A stretch of DNA of 33,552 nt from Lysobacterales bacterium (GTDB lineage Bacteria > Pseudomonadota > Gammaproteobacteria > Xanthomonadales > Rhodanobacteraceae): positions 1 to 33,552 of the forward strand of contig JAFKMZ010000035.1 in NCBI GenBank assembly GCA_017305055.1, written 5' to 3'. Positions 15,808-22,943 of this stretch are shown one piece after another. How positions within the stretch are numbered: the first letter of the stretch is position 1; the number at the start of each line of letters is the position of its first letter. Made by a program: the position numbers and the translations under genes. The notes below the pieces were generated by a model. It saw only the letters and a list, made by a program, of their open reading frames with translations. It did not search any database and had not been told where the DNA came from.

Positions 15808-17508
15808 TTACACGAGGTTCGGCACCATCGCGTCGTCGGCAGTTGTCGGCTCGCCGGCCACCGCCATGCGTGCCTCCATGGATGCCAGGAAGCGCCAGAC
15901 GAACAGCATGGTCACCAGCAGCAGACCCGGGTAGCCCACACCGGCAAGCAGGTAGGGCAGGGTCGGGTCGCCATCCACGCGCACGCGCGGCAGGTTGAAG
16001 CTGAGCAGGCCAAGCGTGATGACGGTGCCGAACACCCACATCCACAGCAGCCAGATCCCGGCCTCGAATCCGGTCAGTGGCTTGCGCCAGCCGGTGACGC
16101 GACGGTCCGCGGTGACGTCGTGGTCGAACGTTCCCGCCGGCGTCTGCACGCGCTGGCCGAGCGTGATCAGGTCGTACATGATGGTCAGCGCGCCGGCCAC
16201 GAAGACCAGGCCGAAGATGGGCAGCATCAGCTTGAACACGCCCATGGAGCGGTAGATGTCGCCACCGAACCAGTCCAGCCCAAGGATGCGGTAGACGTAC
16301 ACCTGCACCGTGCCGCCGATGGAAAAGGCGAAGGCCAGGCCGAGCACGCCGGTGAACACCAGCCAGAAGCCGAGCTTGCCCAGGCGCTGGTCATAGTGCG
16401 GCACCTTGCGGATGATCGGCATGGCGTAGTACGCGGCTGCCAGTCCCAGCATGCCGAAGGTGCCGAACAAGGCCAGGTGCGCGTGGCCGGCCGTCACCCA
16501 GGTGCCGTGCGACCACACGTTGGTCAGCGCGAAGGTCATCACGAAGCCGAGGATGCCCGCGCCGACCAGCTCCAGCACGGTCGAGCCCAGCAGGAAGTAG
16601 AACGCCGGCGCGTTTTCCAGTGGTCGCTTGTTGGTGTGCGCATCCAGGTAGATGTGCCAGAAGCAGAACACCAGCGGCAGCGGTTCCAGCGCGCTGAACA
16701 GCGAGCCCCAGAACTGCCAGAACTCCGGCGTGCCGATCCAGAAGTAGTGGTGCGCGTTGCCGATCAGCCCGGACAGCCACACCAGGGTGATGCCCCAGAA
16801 CACCGCGAAGCCGACCGACTTGATGTCGGCCTTGAACATCAGCACCAGGAAGGTGCCGATCAGGCTGATGTGGATGACCTCCCACACGCCCTCGACCCAG
16901 TAGTGCACGACGAACCAGCGGAAGTACTCCTGCAGGTCGAGGCGCTGGATATAGAACAGGCCGAAGACCCACACCACCATCAGCGCGGTGAAGCCGAGGC
17001 CGAGGCCCCAGTGCACCTCATTCCACTGGCGGATGGGCGGGAAGGTGCGCAGCACCACGAAGGCGACGATGGCGAAGCCGACGAAGATCAGGATGCCGGC
17101 GATGCGCCCCGCCTCCAGGTATTCCAGCCCCTGCTGCAGCCAGGGCTGGTCCAGCCACCAGCCGGCGACGCCCCGTTCGGCCAGGAATTGGGTGAAGAAG
17201 TTCCACAGCACGATGACGATCACCGCATAGAACAGGAACTTGATCAGCCAGGGCGCCACCATCTCGCGCTTGGACAGCAACGGCCCGACAAACAGGATCG
17301 AGCCGATGAAGCCGCACACGATCCACATGATGCCGAGGTTCAGATGCTCGGCGCGGGCGACGTTGAAGTTCAGCACGCCGCTGAGCAGGGTCGGATCGAC
17401 CTGCTGGGCCGCCAGGATCATGCCGTAGATGACCTGGAAGCCGAACAGCACCAGCATCAGCATGAAGAAGCGCAGGCTCAAGCGTTGTGTCTTGTATTGG
17501 ATTTGCAT
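15808..17508 (-). CDS. norB: Nitric oxide reductase catalytic subunit NorB, C-terminally extended
   Basis: Polytopic haem protein of 566 residues, about 14 predicted membrane segments, which reduces NO to N2O. All cNOR ligands are visible: H55 (EHLNL) and H344 for low-spin haem b, H342 for haem b3 (AGHAHLALFG), H202 (VHYWVEGVWE), H253 and H254 (NAHHYFWIG) for FeB. The NOR-type glutamates E206, E210 and E275 (SALEPLPL) are also present. All these numbers are offset by a constant 5 from Pseudomonas aeruginosa NorB as I remember it. cNorB is usually 450-470 residues, so about 100 residues and two helices are added at the C-terminus. The ATG at 17508 (GGAG 8 bp upstream) overlaps the norC stop by 1 bp; a GTG at 17511 is the alternative. 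Confidence 0.9.
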   Translation of the reverse strand: MQIQYKTQRLSLRFFMLMLVLFGFQVIYGMILAAQQVDPTLLSGVLNFNVARAEHLNLGIMWIVCGFIGSILFVGPLLSKREMVAPWLIKFLFYAVIVIVLWNFFTQFLAERGVAGWWLDQPWLQQGLEYLEAGRIAGILIFVGFAIVAFVVLRTFPPIRQWNEVHWGLGLGFTALMVVWVFGLFYIQRLDLQEYFRWFVVHYWVEGVWEVIHISLIGTFLVLMFKADIKSVGFAVFWGITLVWLSGLIGNAHHYFWIGTPEFWQFWGSLFSALEPLPLVFCFWHIYLDAHTNKRPLENAPAFYFLLGSTVLELVGAGILGFVMTFALTNVWSHGTWVTAGHAHLALFGTFGMLGLAAAYYAMPIIRKVPHYDQRLGKLGFWLVFTGVLGLAFAFSIGGTVQVYVYRILGLDWFGGDIYRSMGVFKLMLPIFGLVFVAGALTIMYDLITLGQRVQTPAGTFDHDVTADRRVTGWRKPLTGFEAGIWLLWMWVFGTVITLGLLSFNLPRVRVDGDPTLPYLLAGVGYPGLLLVTMLFVWRFLASMEARMAVAGEPTTADDAMVPNLV

Positions 17509-18497
17509 CACTGCTTCTCCTGGCCGCGAAGCGAGGCTATGTAGGAGACGATGGCTTTGACCTCGTCTTCCTTCAGCAGGGTCGAGTAGTCCGGCATCAC
17601 GCCAGGTGTATAGCCGTCCACGATCTGTGCGTTCGGCTTGACGATGGATTCGGTGATATAGGCGTCATCGGCGGTCACCGAGGTGCCATCGCTGAGCTTG
17701 ACCTGCGACCCGTACAGGCCGCCCCAGCCGGGACCGACGAGCTTCTGCTTGTCGCTGGCATGGCAGGCAATGCAGCCATAGTCCCTGGCCAGCCGTTCGC
17801 CGTGCACGGCCGGGTCCTCCGGGGTGGCCGCGGCCTCCGTTGGCACGGCGGCAGCCGGCGCCACTTGTCCGCCCGTCGGCGTGAACCCGGCGCCATGGGC
17901 CATGCGCAGGCGGTCGTTCAAATCACCCTTGACCAGGATCTTGGCTGGCCAGCCCTCGGTGTTCATGGCCGAGGTGTACTTGAGGTAGGCGAGCAGCTTG
18001 CCGATTTCCTCCTGGGTGAACGGCAGGTTTGGCATGCTGGTGGTGCCTCCGCCGCGTCGTGCGATACGGTCTGCCGCGCCGGGATATTTCTTCAGGTAGG
18101 CCTCGATGGTGTCGACGCCGGCTTCGGCCTGCATTCCGGGGTTGACCAGCTGAGTACGCACCGCTGCCTCGGTGGGCCAGCCGCCGGCCGAGGGCAGGAA
18201 GGCCGCAAGCCACGCCGGACCGGCGAGCCGGTATTCCTCGGTGAGGTCCGGGCCGAGATAGGCGCCGTTGCCGACCAGGGTGTGGCAACCCATGCAGTTG
18301 TAGGCCTGGAAGATGTGCTTGCCCTGGTCAGCGGTATAGGCGCCGTAGGTGATCTGGCTGGGGACCGTCTGGTTCCGCGATCTGGTGAACGAGAACACCG
18401 ACAGGAAAATGAAGATGGCGGTCATCACTCCCAGCATGACGAAGGCGCCACGCCGGCGCGGTATCTCGCAACTGCTGTCGCCTGCTCCGCAGCTCAT
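17508..18497 (-). CDS. norC: NorC-like cytochrome c with a second, COX II-type cytochrome c domain
   Basis: Membrane-anchored periplasmic protein of 329 residues. One TM helix (about 19-37) is followed by a NorC domain with C68-x-x-C71-H72 (NCMGCHTLVGNGAYLGPDLT) and a likely axial Met at 155. A Pro/Ala-rich linker (about 203-228) leads to a second class I cytochrome c with C242-x-x-C245-H246 and a likely axial Met at 301 (GVMPDYS). The second domain (KLVGPGWGGLYGSQVKLSDG) resembles the C-terminal cytochrome c of caa3-type oxidase subunit II rather than NorC. Usual NorC is about 150 residues with one haem. The fused domain would be an extra electron entry point. It overlaps its upstream neighbour by 4 bp and norB by 1 bp. 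Confidence 0.88.
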   Translation of the reverse strand: MSCGAGDSSCEIPRRRGAFVMLGVMTAIFIFLSVFSFTRSRNQTVPSQITYGAYTADQGKHIFQAYNCMGCHTLVGNGAYLGPDLTEEYRLAGPAWLAAFLPSAGGWPTEAAVRTQLVNPGMQAEAGVDTIEAYLKKYPGAADRIARRGGGTTSMPNLPFTQEEIGKLLAYLKYTSAMNTEGWPAKILVKGDLNDRLRMAHGAGFTPTGGQVAPAAAVPTEAAATPEDPAVHGERLARDYGCIACHASDKQKLVGPGWGGLYGSQVKLSDGTSVTADDAYITESIVKPNAQIVDGYTPGVMPDYSTLLKEDEVKAIVSYIASLRGQEKQ

Positions 18498-18760
18498 GGC
18501 TGTGCCTCCCGATTGCCGGTCGACTTGGCATCGGCCGAATTGGCGGCGGCATTCTGCGTGTCATGCAGGAACAGGATGTGCAGGCTGCCGATGAAGACGT
18601 AAAACACGTAGACGGCGAGCACGAAGCCGACCACGAAATAAATCCACCACGCCACGTGGGATTCCGGCCAATATTCGAAGTCGCGCCAGAACGGCCAGGA
18701 AAGCAGGAAAGCGGCCACGCTGGCCACTATCGACAGCACCAGGTCAATGGATCGTTGCAT
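18494..18760 (-). CDS. Small two-helix membrane protein, first gene of the NOR operon
   Basis: Protein of 88 residues with two hydrophobic segments (about 7-24 and 37-62) and a polar C-terminal tail rich in Ala, Asn and Ser. The family is not recognised with certainty. It heads the NOR operon, with GGGGAG 8 bp before its ATG and a 4-bp ATGA overlap with norC, so it is almost certainly co-translated with the reductase. It may be a structural or assembly subunit, comparable to the small accessory subunits of other haem-copper enzymes. Canonical two-subunit cNOR has no such partner in the complex. Confidence 0.75.
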   Translation of the reverse strand: MQRSIDLVLSIVASVAAFLLSWPFWRDFEYWPESHVAWWIYFVVGFVLAVYVFYVFIGSLHILFLHDTQNAAANSADAKSTGNREAQP

Positions 18761-18854
18761 CGCAGTGGCTCCCCAGGACAGGCTTGAATGAAGCTCTGCC
18801 AGGCTCGCGCCAGCGCAACCGGTGGCACGTCGATGCGCGGGTCAGGCAAGGTGG

Positions 18855-18896
18855 AATGTACGGGGGCGCGCAGAACGCTAACCTGACTCAAGTCAA
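18855..18896 (-). promoter_or_regulatory. Fnr/Dnr-like box and -10 of the NOR operon
   Basis: Read on the minus strand, TTGAC-TTGA-GTCAG at 18896-18883 keeps the invariant TGA/TCA core of Fnr/Dnr sites. TACATT at 18860-18855 is a -10-like hexamer (4 of 6). The two centres are 32 bp apart, the class II spacing also seen upstream of sqr and the stress protein gene. Transcription would start near 18848, with an 88-nt leader. The GTCA-type half-sites resemble NO-responsive Dnr/NnrR targets more than classic Fnr ones. Confidence 0.65.
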
Positions 18897-19030
18897 CCGG
18901 GCGAGACATTTCGCGCGCCCATCGACAAGTGCGACGTCTTGCCACAGCATGGCTGCTGCCAATACATGGACGGCCAAACCGGAGGCGCCCAGAATGGCCC
19001 GGCGACACCGTGGCATCCGTTGCTTCACGC

Positions 19031-19055
19031 GCCAGTGCCATCATGTGGCACTGGC
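19031..19055 (+). promoter_or_regulatory. Perfect 9-bp-stem inverted repeat upstream of the HD-GYP gene
   Basis: GCCAGTGCC (19031-19039), loop ATCATGT, GGCACTGGC (19047-19055). The dyad is perfect and ends 33 bp before the ATG at 19089. In RNA it would be a stable hairpin in the leader; in DNA it could be an operator. No T-run follows, so it is not a typical terminator. The role is unknown. Confidence 0.5.
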
Positions 19056-19088
19056 CCGGGGAGCCCGCGCGCATGTATTGGGGATCCG

Positions 19089-19685
19089 ATGAATTTCCAC
19101 TTGGCAAACCTGGAGCCGCTGCCCAGTGCTGTGCTGATGCGGCGCGATGCGTCCACGGCGCAGCACTGCGACCGCGTCGGCGCCATGGCACTGGCCCTGG
19201 CCACGTTGCTGGGCTTTTCCGACGCGCAACTGCGGGTCATCGGCGTGGCGGCGCACATGCACGACGTCGGCAAGATCGGCATTCCCGATGCAATCCTGCG
19301 CAAGCCCGGCGCGCTGAATGCGCAGGAATGGGCGGTGATGCGTGAACACAGCGCGCGTGGTGAAGCCATCATCCGTGCCGACCAGACCCTGACGCAGCGC
19401 GACGAGGCCGCCGCCATCGTTCGTCACCACCACGAGCATTTCGATGGCAGCGGCTATCCCGACGGCATCGGGGGCGAGGAGATTCCGCTGGCGGCGCGTC
19501 TGCTGTCCGTCGTCGACAGCTACGACGCCATGACCGAGTCGCGTGCCTACCATCGGGTGCGCTCGCACCAGGAGGCGCTGGCCGTGCTCGAGAGCGAACG
19601 TGGCAGCAAGCACGATCCACTGATGGTGGAGCTGATCCGTTCCTGCGACGCCAGCTGGCTGATCGGGCTGCAGCTGGCGAAGTGA
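19089..19685 (+). CDS. Stand-alone HD-GYP domain protein (likely cyclic-di-GMP phosphodiesterase)
   Basis: Cytosolic protein of 198 residues made of little more than an HD-GYP domain. Metal and catalytic motifs are intact: H58-D59 with GK (HMHDVGKIGIP), H87, the HHHEHFDGSGYPDG block with GYP at 122-124, and DSYDAMTESR downstream. Such domains hydrolyse cyclic di-GMP to pGpG or GMP. No sensor or receiver domain is attached, so control must be transcriptional or through a partner. The ATG at 19089 is preferred (GGGGA upstream, homology starts just after); a start at 18939 would add 50 residues without recognisable features. It is divergent from the NOR operon, which hints at a link between NO or low oxygen and biofilm dispersal. 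Confidence 0.9.
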   Translation: MNFHLANLEPLPSAVLMRRDASTAQHCDRVGAMALALATLLGFSDAQLRVIGVAAHMHDVGKIGIPDAILRKPGALNAQEWAVMREHSARGEAIIRADQTLTQRDEAAAIVRHHHEHFDGSGYPDGIGGEEIPLAARLLSVVDSYDAMTESRAYHRVRSHQEALAVLESERGSKHDPLMVELIRSCDASWLIGLQLAK

Positions 19686-19734
19686 CGTTCCCCTGCGATC
19701 CCGCGCTCCTGGCGCGCCGGACGTATGTTGCGGC

Positions 19735-21126
19735 TCAGGCCAGTTTGATGGGTTCGTGCCGACCGGGCAGCTGGGTGGCCACGCCGCGCGCGTCCAGCAC
19801 CTCCTGCAGCGCGCGCATGCCGCGGTCGTATTCGCCGTGCACCAGGAACACCTTGCGGCGCGGCGCATCGCCCAGCCAGGCCAGCAGCGCCGGCTGGTCG
19901 GCGTGGGCCGAGAAGCCGTTGATGGTCCAGACCTGCGCGCGTACCTGGATGTCCTCGTTGAACACGCGCACGGTGGGCGCGCCGTCGACGATGCGCCGCG
20001 CCAGGGTGCCCTCGGCCGCGTAACCGACAAACACCACGCTGCTGCGCTCGCGCCACAGGTTGTGCTTGAGGTGATGGCGCACGCGGCCGCCGTTGCACAT
20101 GCCCGAGCCGGCCAAAATGATGGCGCCGTTGTCGATGCTGTTGATCACCATGGACTCGGCGGTTTCGCGGGTGAAATGCAGGCTGGGCATCGCGAACGGG
20201 TCGCCATGCTGCAGTTCGTCGTGGAATCGCTGGTCGAAGCATTCTGGGTGGCGACGGAAGATCTCGGTGGCGGAGATCGCCATGGGTGAATCCAGAAATA
20301 CGCGCACGTACGGCGGGATCGCGCCGTCGCGTATGCCGCGATGCAGGTAATAGAGGATTTCCTGCGCGCGTTCCAGGGCGAAGGTGGGTATCACCACGTT
20401 GCCGCGCCGGGCCATGGTGGCGCGGATCGCCAGGTACATCTCGTCCACGGAGTCGGGTACCGCGCGGTGCGGGCGGTCGCCGTAGGTGCTCTCGATCACC
20501 ACGTAGTCGGCGGCAGGTGCCGGGCTCGGGTCGCGCAGGATCGGACGGCCCGGATTGCCCAGGTCACCGGAGAACAGCATGCTGCACTGCTGCCTGCCGT
20601 CGTCGAGTTGCAGCAGGATCGAGGCGGAGCCGAGGATGTGGCCGGCGTCGAGGAAGCGCGCGCTGATGCCGTCGGTGACCGTGACCGTTTCGTCGTAGCG
20701 CACATCCGCGGCAAAAAAATCCAGGGTATGCAGTGCGTTATCCATCGTGTACAGCGGTGCTGCGGGCGCCTCGCTGCGACGTTCGTTGCGTTGCGCCCGG
20801 CGCGCGTCCTCCTCCTGGAGGCCCGCCGCGTCGAGCAGCACCACCCGGGCCAACTCGCGCGTGGCGGCGGTGGTGATGATGCGGCCGCGAAAGCCTCGCC
20901 GCACCAGCAGCGGGATGCGCCCGCAGTGGTCCAGGTGCGCATGGGTCAGGAGCAGCGCATCGATGCTGGCCGGGTCGAAGCCGAAAGGTTCGGCGTTCGC
21001 CTGCTCGACTTCCTCGCTGCCTTGGAACATCCCGCAGTCGATCAGCACGCGTCGGTCGTTGCAGGTGATCAGGTGACAGGACCCGGTGACTTGTTTGGCA
21101 GCGCCGTGGCAGCTGTAGATGAGCAT
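19735..21126 (-). CDS. MBL-fold beta-CASP RNA exonuclease-like protein
   Basis: Cytosolic protein of 463 residues. The MBL metal motif H62-x-H64-x-D66-H67 (LTHAHLDHCGR) is at the N-terminus, with FSGDLGNPGRP further on. The beta-CASP motifs follow: IESTYGDR, FLDSPMAISATEIFRRH, ILAGSGMCNGGRVRHHL, and GFSAHADQ holding the last metal histidine. This layout is that of the CPSF/Int11-like nucleases (YsnF/Rv2752-type relatives), which cut or trim RNA. The ATG at 21126 is chosen because the protein opens with the usual beta strand (MLIYSCHGAAKQVTGSCHL). It converges on the HD-GYP gene with a 49-bp gap. The cellular RNA target is unknown. Confidence 0.9.
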   Translation of the reverse strand: MLIYSCHGAAKQVTGSCHLITCNDRRVLIDCGMFQGSEEVEQANAEPFGFDPASIDALLLTHAHLDHCGRIPLLVRRGFRGRIITTAATRELARVVLLDAAGLQEEDARRAQRNERRSEAPAAPLYTMDNALHTLDFFAADVRYDETVTVTDGISARFLDAGHILGSASILLQLDDGRQQCSMLFSGDLGNPGRPILRDPSPAPAADYVVIESTYGDRPHRAVPDSVDEMYLAIRATMARRGNVVIPTFALERAQEILYYLHRGIRDGAIPPYVRVFLDSPMAISATEIFRRHPECFDQRFHDELQHGDPFAMPSLHFTRETAESMVINSIDNGAIILAGSGMCNGGRVRHHLKHNLWRERSSVVFVGYAAEGTLARRIVDGAPTVRVFNEDIQVRAQVWTINGFSAHADQPALLAWLGDAPRRKVFLVHGEYDRGMRALQEVLDARGVATQLPGRHEPIKLA

Positions 21127-21298
21127 GTCTCTCTCGCATCGGCAGGGGGGCAGCGGGACATCGCGTGGATGCACTGTGCCACGCCGGGGCGGGTCGCGGA
21201 CGGCACGCCGTCAACCGGCGTTGGCGGCAGACCCCAGCGCCGCCACGATGCCGGTTGCCATGCGGTGGATTGACGCATGCCGAGTACCGCAGTACGGC

Positions 21299-21315
21299 CT
21301 TAAGACTCGCATAAG
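21299..21315 (+). promoter_or_regulatory. PmrA-like direct repeat upstream of the PepSY operon
   Basis: CTTAAG-ACTCG-CATAAG: two hexamers differing at one base and separated by 5 bp, giving the 11-bp period typical of OmpR/PmrA-class regulator sites (PmrA box CTTAAG-N5-CTTAAG). It lies 55 bp before the PepSY start, in an operon that encodes an OmpR-family regulator of this type. Autoregulation is therefore likely. No clear -10 could be placed. Confidence 0.55.
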
Positions 21316-21369
21316 CCACGCCCGTTGCAATGGCCCCCAAGGCAATCCTGCCGAGACCGGAGAACCATC

Positions 21370-21642
21370 ATGAAACACATCATTGCAGCACCGTTGTTCC
21401 TGGCCGCCGCACTGCTGTCGGCGGCTGCCGTAGCTGCCCCACAGTGCACCACGGCACCGCGCGCGCAGTGGCTGACCGAAGCGGCGATTAAGCAGCAGGT
21501 CCTCGACCAGGGCTACACCATCAAGGTGTTCCAGGTCAGCGGCAACTGCTACGAGATCTACGGCAAGGACAAGGCAGGCAAGAACGTCGAGATCTATTTC
21601 GATCCGACTGATGGCCACATCGTCAAGAAGAAGGGCGGCTGA
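21370..21642 (+). CDS. Periplasmic PepSY-domain protein
   Basis: Protein of 90 residues. A Sec signal (MKHIIAAPLFLAAALLSAAAVAA) is followed by one PepSY-like domain: WLTEAAIKQQVLDQGYTIKVFQVSGNCYEIYGKDKAGKNVEIYFDPTDGHIVKK. The mature part has two cysteines (C26, C60) that may form a disulfide. The start at 21370 has GGAGA 8 bp upstream. It is 26 bp before a cytochrome b561 gene. Such PepSY, cytochrome b561 and two-component clusters are common in gammaproteobacteria, where the small PepSY protein is thought to bind metal or act as an electron-transfer or sensing accessory. The role is inferred. Confidence 0.88.
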   Translation: MKHIIAAPLFLAAALLSAAAVAAPQCTTAPRAQWLTEAAIKQQVLDQGYTIKVFQVSGNCYEIYGKDKAGKNVEIYFDPTDGHIVKKKGG

Positions 21643-21668
21643 TCATCCACCCGAGCGAGGACAAGCCC

Positions 21669-22220
21669 ATGAACGCCACGGTCAAGGTATGGGATCCGCT
21701 GGTACGCGTGTTTCACTGGTCGCTGGCGGGCTTGTTACTCGCCAACTTCTTCACCGAGGATGGCGAGCTGGTCCATCGCGGGATCGGTTACGCCGTGCTG
21801 GCCCTGCTCGCCGTGCGATTGGTGTGGGGCTGGGTCGGCACCCGGCATGCGCGCTTCGGCGACTGGGTGCCCGGCCCGCGCGGCGTGCGCGACTACCTGC
21901 GCGCACGCCTGGCCGGCCGCTCGCAGCGGCAGCTGGGGCACAACCCGGGCGCGGCGGTGATGATTCTGGCCTTGCTCGTGGGCGTGCTGCTGGTGGGTGT
22001 TACCGGCTGGCTGCAGACCACGGATGCCTTCTTCGGCACGCCCTGGCTGGAGGACCTGCACGAAGCGCTGGCCTACGGCGTGCTGGGACTGGTCGTCGTG
22101 CACGTGCTGGCGGCGGTGGGCGAGAGCGTGCACTACGGCGAGAACCTGATCGCCTCGATGATCCACGGCCGCAAGCGCGCACTGGAGTCCGACGAGGCTG
22201 ACCATCGGGGCCTGCGATGA
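21669..22220 (+). CDS. Cytochrome b561 / hydrogenase-type cytochrome b
   Basis: Inner-membrane dihaem cytochrome of 183 residues with four membrane segments (about 14-28, 38-55, 94-113, 132-150). Candidate haem b ligands are H16 (VFHWSLAG), H36 (LVHRGIGY), H131 (EDLHEALAY) and H145 (VVVHVLAAV). The family passes electrons between quinol and a periplasmic partner, often a cytochrome c' or hydrogenase. In this locus the partner may be the upstream PepSY protein; a decayed cytochrome c-like gene lies beyond the kinase gene at 24343-24468. The neighbouring response regulator starts 48 bp downstream. Confidence 0.9.
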   Translation: MNATVKVWDPLVRVFHWSLAGLLLANFFTEDGELVHRGIGYAVLALLAVRLVWGWVGTRHARFGDWVPGPRGVRDYLRARLAGRSQRQLGHNPGAAVMILALLVGVLLVGVTGWLQTTDAFFGTPWLEDLHEALAYGVLGLVVVHVLAAVGESVHYGENLIASMIHGRKRALESDEADHRGLR

Positions 22221-22268
22221 ATTGCCTCAGGCCGAATTGGCCCACCGGCCCCTGACTAGAATCCGGCC

Positions 22269-22943
22269 ATGCGCATCCTGCTTGCCGAAGACGACCGGGC
22301 ACTGGGCCAGGCACTGGCTGACGGTCTGCACCAGCTCGGCTATGCGGTGGACTGGGTCACCGACGGCAACCAGGCCGCCGCGGCTTTGGCCGATACGTCC
22401 TACGCCGCCGCAGTGTTGGACTGGAACCTGCCGCGCAGCAGTGGGCCGGCGATCATCGCCGGCATGCGCCGACGCAAGGATGCCACGCCGGTGTTGCTGC
22501 TGACCGCGCGTGACGGCCTGTCCGATCGTGTGGCCGGTCTCGATGCCGGCGCCGATGACTACGTGGTCAAACCGGTGCATCTGGATGAATTGGCCGCCCG
22601 CTTGCGGGCACTGTTGCGGCGTGCCGATGGCCAGGTCGAGCCGGCCATCCGTGTGGGTGCGCTGGAGGTCAGTCCGGCTGCACGCGTGGCCACGCTGGAT
22701 GGCGTCGCACTGGATCTCACCGCACGCGAGTACCAGCTGCTGGAAACGCTGGTGCGCCACCCCGGCCGCGCCTATTCGCGCGACCAGCTGGAAGATGCGC
22801 TGTACGGCTGGGACCAGGAAGTGGCCAGCAACGCGGTGGAAGTACATATCCACCACCTGCGCCACAAGCTGGGGCTGGGCTGGATCCGCACCCTGCGCGG
22901 TATTGGCTACGCCATCAACCGGCCCGGCGGGCCGGCCATGTGA
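22269..22943 (+). CDS. OmpR-family response regulator (PmrA/QseB-like)
   Basis: Protein of 224 residues. Receiver: E7/D8/D9 pocket, phospho-acceptor D51 (AVLDWNLP), T79, K101-P102. Winged helix: about 125-222, with the typical TAREYQLLETLVRHPGRAYSR and TLRGIGYAI. It overlaps the kinase gene by 4 bp (GTGA). A PmrA-like direct repeat upstream of the PepSY gene (21299-21315) is a likely binding site, making the four genes one autoregulated unit. Relatives include PmrA, QseB and TctD types; which signal it follows is not known. Confidence 0.93.
   Translation: MRILLAEDDRALGQALADGLHQLGYAVDWVTDGNQAAAALADTSYAAAVLDWNLPRSSGPAIIAGMRRRKDATPVLLLTARDGLSDRVAGLDAGADDYVVKPVHLDELAARLRALLRRADGQVEPAIRVGALEVSPAARVATLDGVALDLTAREYQLLETLVRHPGRAYSRDQLEDALYGWDQEVASNAVEVHIHHLRHKLGLGWIRTLRGIGYAINRPGGPAM

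Larger units (their letters stand above)
18761..19088. other. Non-coding divergent region between NOR operon and HD-GYP gene
   Basis: A 328-bp gap without a convincing gene. It holds the Fnr/Dnr-like promoter of the NOR operon (18855-18896) on the left and a 9-bp-stem inverted repeat (19031-19055) close to the HD-GYP start on the right. An open frame running from 18939 into the HD-GYP gene exists, but its N-terminal part has no recognisable features. Confidence 0.6.

Noticed and set aside
16120-17544. 474-codon plus-strand open frame opposite norB
   Set aside because: His/Gln/Glu-rich antisense of a membrane protein gene; no start context or motif.
18883-18924. The NOR-side Fnr/Dnr-like box as a class II activator site for the HD-GYP gene as well
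   Set aside because: On the plus strand the position 32 bp from the box centre reads CCATCG, which is not a -10; only the leftward promoter fits.
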